Positions 58,586 to 64,000 of a stretch of 64,000 nt of DNA are shown here, piece by piece (position 1 is the stretch's first letter; each line of letters begins with the position of its first letter). The notes beneath the pieces are model-generated. The model saw nothing but the letters and a program-made list of their open reading frames with translations, was not told the origin of the DNA and did not search any database. Source of the DNA: CAMBDS01 sp964355675 (GTDB lineage Bacteria > Electryoneota > AABM5-125-24 > Hatepunaeales > Hatepunaeaceae). The position numbers were made by a program, and so were the translations under genes. The DNA lies in NCBI GenBank assembly GCA_964355675.1, contig CAYHEC010000020.1:4852-68851 (forward strand), in the 5' to 3' direction.

Positions 58586-59713
58586 ATGATATCCAGGATC
58601 GAGCTAAAAGAACTTGCGTCGCATACACTGGACGACGCATATTTCGTAAGCCTGTTTCTGAACGTTGATCCCAAACAAGTCAAACAAGAGGAGTGGTTAT
58701 TACACTTCAAAAACCTTTCCAAGAACGCTATCAATGCCATGCCTAACGGCGACAAGGCAAACATCATCCCCGATATCGACAAACTGGAACACTATCTCAC
58801 GAATCGCCCGGAAGGTCTCAAACGAGGGCTGACAATCATATCATCTTCCGCTAAGAATTTCTGGTGGATTTATAACTCAGCGTTGCCATTCATGTCCAAC
58901 CTGATTATAGAACGCGAACCTTTCATCAATCCACTCGTCCATCAGATCGACCAATATCAGCGATTCCTGATCGCATTCGTCGGCGGTGAAACAGTAAGAC
59001 TTTTTATCGCCGGGATGGGTGAAATCATCGAAGTTACTGATATATATCACCCTGCCGCCACATCCAACACCTTGCGCGACGGAGGTGCAGGAGACATGGG
59101 TGAGATTCGTGCTCACCGCCGCAAAGAACACTCACGCCAAATCCTTTACAAAGACTCCTACCATATAATCGAGAAACTTCTTGTCAGAGAGGAAATCAAG
59201 CGTATCCTCCTGCTCGGAACTGACTCGGCAAGGGGAAATTTCAAAGAGACTCTTCCCGATCCTCTCCTTCACAAAATTGTCGCCGAAGGTCACATCGATA
59301 AGAACGCTGATGAGAAGGATATTCTTAATAAAAGCCTGCCACTGATGAAGCAAGTCGAGTTCCAATTCGAACGGAAGGCTCTTGCTGAACTCTTCGATAA
59401 GGCTGGCGCTATCGAAGGGGGAAGCGCAGTTGGGCTGTCGGCTGTGTTGGACGCTATCCAACAGGGCAATGTGCGAAAACTTTACGTGATGACTCACATG
59501 GCGGCTAAAGGCATGTGCTGTCGTCGATGCAAAGCCCTCTCCGCCGTTATCGAAAAAGATTGCCCTTATTGTGGAGGCGAAATGGATATTGTTCCATTTA
59601 TCTATGACCACGCTATTCAGAAGGCGTTGGAGCAGGGCGTGCGGGTCGATCTTCTGGAAGATGCACCTGATCTAGTTAAGGCTGGAGGCATCGGAGCGCT
59701 ACTGAGATACTGA
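58586..59713 (+). CDS. Bacterial eRF1-like (baeRF) protein with zinc ribbon
   Basis: 375 residues from ATG 58586 behind TGGGAGG. Three-part eRF1-like layout: an N-terminal domain with DDAYFVSLFLNVDP, a central ribonuclease-H-like domain (LIAFVGGETVRLFIAGMGEI, later IKRILLLGTDSARGNF), and a C-terminal L7Ae-like domain (GSAVGLSAVLDAIQQGNVRKLYV, here split: SAVGLSAVLDAIQQG and NVRKLYV). CCRRC and CPYC form a zinc ribbon near the end. Related proteins in archaea and eukaryotes are release factors and the Vms1 peptidyl-tRNA hydrolase. Bacterial members are suspected ribosome-rescue factors. There is no GGQ motif in its usual place. A terminator precedes it, so it has its own promoter. Confidence 0.78.
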   Translation: MISRIELKELASHTLDDAYFVSLFLNVDPKQVKQEEWLLHFKNLSKNAINAMPNGDKANIIPDIDKLEHYLTNRPEGLKRGLTIISSSAKNFWWIYNSALPFMSNLIIEREPFINPLVHQIDQYQRFLIAFVGGETVRLFIAGMGEIIEVTDIYHPAATSNTLRDGGAGDMGEIRAHRRKEHSRQILYKDSYHIIEKLLVREEIKRILLLGTDSARGNFKETLPDPLLHKIVAEGHIDKNADEKDILNKSLPLMKQVEFQFERKALAELFDKAGAIEGGSAVGLSAVLDAIQQGNVRKLYVMTHMAAKGMCCRRCKALSAVIEKDCPYCGGEMDIVPFIYDHAIQKALEQGVRVDLLEDAPDLVKAGGIGALLRY

Positions 59714-59725
59714 TTAAACAGGATA

Positions 59726-59841
59726 TTTGCGGCAGGGTGTCCCCACCACCCTGCGGCGGCAAAAAAGTCCTAAAGCCGACACGCTTTGGTCGGCTCCAAA
59801 TCCATCGTCAAGCCGTCAACTTTTCTATAGTTGACGGCTTG
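59726..59841. repeat. Three hairpins in the gap before the last cargo gene
   Basis: GCAGGGTG/CACCCTGC (about 59732-59755, related to 50102), AGCCGAC/GTCGGCT (59774-59795) and a perfect 12-bp stem CAAGCCGTCAAC/GTTGACGGCTTG (59809-59841) with ATATTC after it. The last probably terminates the baeRF gene. 59842-60019 shows nothing more. Confidence 0.65.
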
Positions 59842-60019
59842 ATATTCAAGGTAATCCAGCACAATCATCAAAATCCCCTCCCGATAATTCTGTATTTTGC
59901 TCTACTTGTCCTTGCGAATTCGTTCATAATTCATTAGATTATCCTTGTGACTGAAAAATTTTCTGATTTCAAGCCTGAGTCCACCACACTATCATTCCAC
60001 GTTTAGCAGGAGGTCACTC

Positions 60020-62617
60020 TTGATTCGCTACTTCACACTGCCAAGTCTCCTCGCTTCGCTGCTTGTCTCGTTATCTTCTATTCAAGCGGCTATTATCCGA
60101 ATCCCTCAAGACGAAGCTTCAGTTCAAGACGGCTGCGATAATTCTCAGCCTGGTGATACCCTGCGCATTTCAGCAGGTCGTTGGGAAGAATCTGTTCTGC
60201 TTTACGATAAATTTCTAACGATCGAAGGGGATACATCTCATCCCGAAGAGTGCATAATCAACCCCACCTCAGGCGGTCCCGCCTTCCAGATTATCGGTAC
60301 TTTAAGGGGACAATCCATTCTTCGCGGCCTCACACTTTCCGGAGGAACCGGTAATACAATCGACAATGTTGCCTATGGCGGCGGCATATACTGTCAGGGA
60401 ACCTGCCCCGGTCCTCTTCTTATTGAGCGATGCAACATAATTGATAACCGCGCCGATCTGGGTGGAGGTTGTTATTCCAATGGCATCCACATCTTAGCAA
60501 CCGGGTGCCGTATCGAAAATAATTCTGCCACTTCCGGTGGAGCAATTTACTGCGATCGACCAGCCTCAAGTAATTACCAGTTCGGCTTCGCATGGACGAT
60601 CATCGCCAACAACAGCGGGCAAAGCTCCATTATTGAATTAAATGGCGTTACTCAAGTATTTATGTTGCGAAATTGCACAATCACCCAAAACACATCTAAT
60701 TCCGATTTGCTTAATATCAACGAAAGTCAGGTCGATATTCAAGGTAGCATCCTCTGGCAAAATAATCGGCGTTCCATTAATCGTGGCGCTGTTCGTTCGT
60801 CTCTGGGATTCAGATACTCATTAATTGAGGGAGGTCAGCAATCCGTCACCGGGCGCATCGACCAATGGACTGGAGATATGTTGTCTGTTTCACCACAATT
60901 TACCGATGCGGAAGCAGACAATTTCAGCCTGTCGCCGACTTCACCCTGTATCGATCACGGCTACCCTTATAATATTCTTGACAACGATGGCAGTCGCAGC
61001 GATATGGGAGCCATCCCTTTTCAACATCACAAAGGCATTGTCATCTCCTTGACCGGAAGACGTAACGGCGAACCAATCGATGGAGCAACCATAGCAATTA
61101 CTACCCCACGCCAGTTTCATTTTGAGCTCACCACTGACGATGACGGTTTTGCCAGAGTTTTCGATTTTCCGGACAACGCCCATACCGGGTCATTTTCAAT
61201 GACTATTACGCATCCTGTCTTTATCGACCAGCAACTCAATTTCCAAATGATAAATATTGATACTACTGAGCTTCATTATGCTCTTACTCCCGCAGATTTT
61301 GATGTTTCCCCTCCACTACTCTCAGTAAACTTGCCACGAGGTAATGAGCTGAATACGTCCATAGATATTCGAAACAATACCGAACAATCCTTCCGCTGGG
61401 CAATACAAAATTTAAATGAATACTCTATTCTTAATGAATTTGAAACTGAAGAATATGGCCGCGTAGAAGGAACTGCCTTCGATGGCGAACATTTCTACCT
61501 TCCCAACTGTTATGCCGAAGGTGACAGATGGGTTTACGTCCTCGACCACGCGGGGGAACTTGTCGATCAATTTCGTCAGCCTAATCAGGATGGAACAGGC
61601 TTCAGAGATATCGAATGGGATGGTGAATCTCTTTGGGCGATAGGTGATCGATTTATCTATAAGTTATCGACTCATGGCCAATTATCTCGAAGCTGGCAAA
61701 TCGGCATCACCGGAACCAGCATTACCTGGGACTCTGATCGTCAGCTACTTTGGATTACGGGACCTTTCTCATCTATTATCGCCTATGACGTCGATGGTAA
61801 TCGGATCGAGCCCTCTCTTCAACGGCGATTAAGAGTTCATCACGGCATTTCATATTTTCCGGATGATCCGCAAGGATACTCGTTGTACATCCTCACGACT
61901 GGCGAAAACGATGAAAATGATGTCATTGTCAAAATGAATCCAACGACGCTGGATACAATGATGGTTGGTCCGGTTGAAGATCGTGCAGAAAGCTCCGTCG
62001 GTTTAGGTTTGAATCTGACGTCACAGTATAACAATTCTGGAAAGCCTGTCTGGTTGCTTCAAACGGTCGATTCGACTCAAGTAACACCAGTCCACAAACT
62101 CTCACTGCTGAAATTCAATGACACTAACGACTGGCTTTTACCACGCAACTCTAAAGGACTCATTTTAGATCGGCTCACCATTAATTTAACAGTTCGAACG
62201 ATAACCGGATTAACCGATACATTAGACGTCGGCGATTATGAAACCACATTAACGATCGCCTTTGATCTTCCCAGTGAAAAGCTGACTATTCCGGTCCGTT
62301 TGCATGTCGGCCCGAACGACGTTGCTTCAGGCGAACCTCTCAACCCGAACTCCTTCAGCCTCGAACCACCATACCCAAACCCCTTCAATTCGACCGTAAC
62401 TATCGAGTATTCGGTGCCACAGCGATTGATTGCGCCAATTGATTTAAGTATTTACGACCTCAACGGCAGGCTTGTCGAACAACTTGTGGGTGGGAGGCAA
62501 GCGGCGGGAAAGCACAAACTTACTTGGAATGCAGAGGGATACGCGACGGGGGAGTATGTCTTGATGCTAAATACAGGTGGGGAAAGAGTTGCACGGAAGA
62601 TGGTGCTGGTGAAGTAA
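60020..62617 (+). CDS. Secreted beta-helix protein with T9SS sorting domain
   Basis: 865 residues, AGGAGGTCACTC before TTG 60020. Signal peptide 1-23 (cleavage after IQA). Residues 25-330 are a parallel beta-helix (ASVQDGCDNSQPGDTLRISAG start, YGGGIYCQG, LGGGCYSNG, SGGAIYCDR rungs). A regulatory-like domain (340-415), a propeller-like region beginning FDGEHFYLPNCYAEGDR and a type A sorting domain (PYPNPFNSTVTIEYSV to RKMVLVK) follow. The order of domains is the same as in the 50232 protein, so the two are paralogues. No palindromic insert in this copy. Function probably polysaccharide binding or cleavage, by fold only. Confidence 0.85.
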   Translation: MIRYFTLPSLLASLLVSLSSIQAAIIRIPQDEASVQDGCDNSQPGDTLRISAGRWEESVLLYDKFLTIEGDTSHPEECIINPTSGGPAFQIIGTLRGQSILRGLTLSGGTGNTIDNVAYGGGIYCQGTCPGPLLIERCNIIDNRADLGGGCYSNGIHILATGCRIENNSATSGGAIYCDRPASSNYQFGFAWTIIANNSGQSSIIELNGVTQVFMLRNCTITQNTSNSDLLNINESQVDIQGSILWQNNRRSINRGAVRSSLGFRYSLIEGGQQSVTGRIDQWTGDMLSVSPQFTDAEADNFSLSPTSPCIDHGYPYNILDNDGSRSDMGAIPFQHHKGIVISLTGRRNGEPIDGATIAITTPRQFHFELTTDDDGFARVFDFPDNAHTGSFSMTITHPVFIDQQLNFQMINIDTTELHYALTPADFDVSPPLLSVNLPRGNELNTSIDIRNNTEQSFRWAIQNLNEYSILNEFETEEYGRVEGTAFDGEHFYLPNCYAEGDRWVYVLDHAGELVDQFRQPNQDGTGFRDIEWDGESLWAIGDRFIYKLSTHGQLSRSWQIGITGTSITWDSDRQLLWITGPFSSIIAYDVDGNRIEPSLQRRLRVHHGISYFPDDPQGYSLYILTTGENDENDVIVKMNPTTLDTMMVGPVEDRAESSVGLGLNLTSQYNNSGKPVWLLQTVDSTQVTPVHKLSLLKFNDTNDWLLPRNSKGLILDRLTINLTVRTITGLTDTLDVGDYETTLTIAFDLPSEKLTIPVRLHVGPNDVASGEPLNPNSFSLEPPYPNPFNSTVTIEYSVPQRLIAPIDLSIYDLNGRLVEQLVGGRQAAGKHKLTWNAEGYATGEYVLMLNTGGERVARKMVLVK

Positions 62618-62627
62618 GTAAAATATC

Positions 62628-62655
62628 TGGAGGGCGGGATTAATCCCGCCCTCCA
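62628..62655. repeat. Perfect 28-nt palindrome overlapping a stop codon
   Basis: TGGAGGGCGGGATT and its exact inverse. It is of the TTGGAGGGCGG family and includes the final codons and TAA of the minus-strand DUF2461 gene (stop at 62640). Confidence 0.88.
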
Positions 62656-63377
62656 AGTACAGCTTCCCAAATCCCCCCTACCCCATTGTCCGGAGCCTTG
62701 ATCGACTTGCCTAATTCACCAAGCCTTGCCAATAACTCACCCCCCGGCACAACCATGAACAGGTACGCCGGAAGCATCCGGCAGAGATCAAGGAAGCACT
62801 CCCGCATCGGATCATTCACAAAGTCCTGTCTTGGATTCATCAGCAACCATGCTGAGCGTGCTTGGAGCAAATCCAGAACATCAGCAGGCGCATCGGGGTA
62901 AAGCGGCCTGCTATAGGGATTTTCTGTGAATACGTGCAAGCCTCCCGCTTCTTCGAGCGCTCCGGTATATCGCCGCCACTTATCGGCGTGACGGATCAGG
63001 TTCGTTCGCCACACCTCTAACGGTTCGCGCTTGGGAGCTCCTATCCCCGCCCCTGCTGACCAGCCAGACCCGCTAATTCCCAGAAAGAAATCCGCCTCGC
63101 AAGGCATCATTCCTCCAAACGAGATCCACATGTGCTGTTTGTAGATGGGCTTGTTAGGCGAGAAGCGGATGTCGTTATTGATCCGCGAGACTTTTGCCTT
63201 ACCGGAAAACTCCGGCAGGATGCTTGATACCGGCAGAGCAAGATCTTCGGCGAGACCTTTGAGCGGCAATTTGACGTGTTCTTCGTAGCGGGGGCGATTG
63301 GCGTCGAACCACGGCTTGTTGTTGTTCTGCCACAGATCAGCCATGAACTTGAATGACTCCCCAGACAGTCCTGCCAT
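62640..63377 (-). CDS. DUF2461 family protein
   Basis: 245 residues, ATG 63377. Matches DUF2461 (TIGR02453): an N-terminal FKFMADLWQNNNKPWFDANR, then PEFSGKAKVSRINNDIRFSP (PxxSxKxxRINRDxRFS in the family), NKPIYKQHMWISFGG and GWSAGAG. No biochemical function is established for the family. The last five residues LGGRD and the stop codon come from the palindrome at 62628-62655, so the natural C-terminus seems to have been replaced or extended. Confidence 0.87.
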   Translation of the reverse strand: MAGLSGESFKFMADLWQNNNKPWFDANRPRYEEHVKLPLKGLAEDLALPVSSILPEFSGKAKVSRINNDIRFSPNKPIYKQHMWISFGGMMPCEADFFLGISGSGWSAGAGIGAPKREPLEVWRTNLIRHADKWRRYTGALEEAGGLHVFTENPYSRPLYPDAPADVLDLLQARSAWLLMNPRQDFVNDPMRECFLDLCRMLPAYLFMVVPGGELLARLGELGKSIKAPDNGVGGIWEAVLGGRD

Positions 63378-63392
63378 CCTGATTTCCGTTCC

Positions 63393-63427
63393 TATATTAT
63401 TAATTATTAATTATTAATTATTAATTT
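63393..63427. repeat. Heptanucleotide tandem tract (ATTAATT)n
   Basis: About 4.5 copies between two minus-strand genes. It encodes the last residues (LIINN) and stop of the upstream gene. Same unit as 54720-54743. Confidence 0.85.
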
Positions 63428-63775
63428 CTTCTTCTTCGGCGCGCCTTCGTCGGTCTTGACATAAGCCAGCGCCTTGTCTATCCATTCCCAGCGCTCAAGA
63501 TAGGTCTCAGTTTCGGGATAGGTGATAACGACCCAAGTTCCCATTGGACGTTCGCCCATCGGGCAGAAGGGCTCGGCTTCAGGCAGGGCGAGGGCGGCTT
63601 CGTAGTCGGATTTCGGCAATTTCAGACAGACACCGTCTTCGAACGGGAAAGCGAAGACGCGGTTCTGCCATTTCCAGCCGGGGTGACCGAAGATCATGCC
63701 GCGCATGACGTCGGGATAGCGCTTCATTTCGTGGTGAAGGAATTCGACGAGGTCGTCGCGATAGTTTGAGTTCAT
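63407..63775 (-). CDS. YjbR/TfoX-like small protein
   Basis: 122 residues, GAGGAG before ATG 63775. The pattern MIFGHPGWKWQNRVFAFPF, DGVCLKLPKSDYEAALAL, PEAEPFCPMGERPMGTWVVI resembles the YjbR/MmcQ or TfoX N-terminal fold, often found as single-domain proteins with no proven role. A Lys-rich tail (APKKKK) and repeat-encoded LIINN close it. It is upstream of the DUF2461 gene on the same strand, 29 bases apart. Confidence 0.72.
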   Translation of the reverse strand: MNSNYRDDLVEFLHHEMKRYPDVMRGMIFGHPGWKWQNRVFAFPFEDGVCLKLPKSDYEAALALPEAEPFCPMGERPMGTWVVITYPETETYLERWEWIDKALAYVKTDEGAPKKKKLIINN

Positions 63776-63786
63776 TTTATCTCCTC

Positions 63787-63925
63787 ATTCCCGCGCAGGC
63801 GGGAATCTATCCGAATGAGGGTTTGTTTTACCGTCAGATCCGTCAGAACCGTCAGGAGGCTTATCTGATAGGGGTTTGATGCCTGACGGTAGCGAAAATC
63901 TGCCGTCAGAAGTGTCAGGGTGAAG
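63787..63925. repeat. Palindrome and GTCAG-rich inverted repeats
   Basis: ATTCCCGC-GCAG-GCGGGAAT hairpin (63787-63806), then several CCGTCAG units (about 63832-63860) facing CTGACGG (about 63882). Upstream of the YjbR/TfoX-like gene. No coding signal. Confidence 0.6.
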
Positions 63926-63934
63926 GTTCATAGG

Positions 63935-64000
63935 TTAAGGTTAAGGCTAAGGCTAAGGCTAAGGCTAAGGCTAAGGCTAAGGCTAAGGCTAAGGCTAAGG
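63935..64000. repeat. Hexanucleotide tandem array (TTAAGG)2(CTAAGG)9, cut by the window edge
   Basis: Perfect six-base units run to the last base of the window. A degenerate relative of the same unit is translated inside the MFS gene at about 11797-11865. Confidence 0.93.

Noticed and set aside
63935..64000. CRISPR array or telomere-like repeat at the right edge
   Set aside because: Six-base units without spacers are a simple tandem repeat; no cas genes nearby.

Overview
The window comes from an uncultivated Gram-negative bacterium. It has diaminopimelate synthesis genes, a heptose-7-phosphate kinase for LPS, a diderm-type lipoprotein, flagellin genes, and six large secreted proteins that end in the FNxT/TIR-type C-terminal sorting domain of type IX secretion cargo. 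That combination suggests a motile member of the FCB superphylum or a neighbouring candidate phylum. This assignment is inferred from gene content only. No rRNA gene is present.

Layout. 1-1.4 kb: start of ligA and lepB (minus). 1.6-7.5 kb: two T9SS-type cargo genes around a sodium:solute symporter. 8.4-17.5 kb: citrate lyase (a CitD-CitE fusion and CitF), separated by a T9SS cargo gene, an MFS-cupin pair, an acetyltransferase and a lipoprotein. 18.8-22.6 kb: heterodimeric ABC exporter. 22.7-24.2 kb: an unusual 411-residue protein next to tRNA-Lys. 24.4-29 kb: a broken response regulator, a secreted protein, an FAH-family enzyme, an endonuclease III-like protein and HldA. 29.3-32.3 kb: two nearly identical short flagellin genes, each under a sigma-28 type promoter and followed by a conserved hairpin block; a MerR-like gene sits between the first promoter and its flagellin. 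32.4-39.4 kb: cstA, a small exported protein, a T9SS cargo gene and a SpoIID/SPOR lipoprotein. 39.5-42.3 kb: dapA-dapB-lysC operon. 42.4-49.9 kb: a KOW/sandwich protein, a VOC protein, folP, rimI, accD, a degenerate NtrC-like regulator and purL. 50-62.6 kb: tRNA-Arg, two beta-helix cargo genes, pgi, a PLP enzyme, pdxS and pdxT with an unknown two-gene cassette between them, and a bacterial eRF1-like protein. 62.6-64 kb: DUF2461 and YjbR/TfoX-like genes, ending in a hexanucleotide tandem array.

The most striking property is a dense population of short palindromic elements of several families. They fill most intergenic gaps and also lie inside genes as translated, in-frame inserts. One two-hairpin element encodes a recognisably similar peptide, in the same frame, in an ABC exporter and in an unrelated T9SS cargo protein. 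Others lie in citF, in the N-terminus of lepB, in the sorting domain of a beta-helix protein and across the stop codon of the DUF2461 gene. This resembles the Rickettsia palindromic elements in behaviour. A second theme is four genes whose recognisable N-terminal homology extends upstream of any ATG/GTG/TTG, three of them with a plausible ribosome-binding site before an ATC, GTC or CTG codon.
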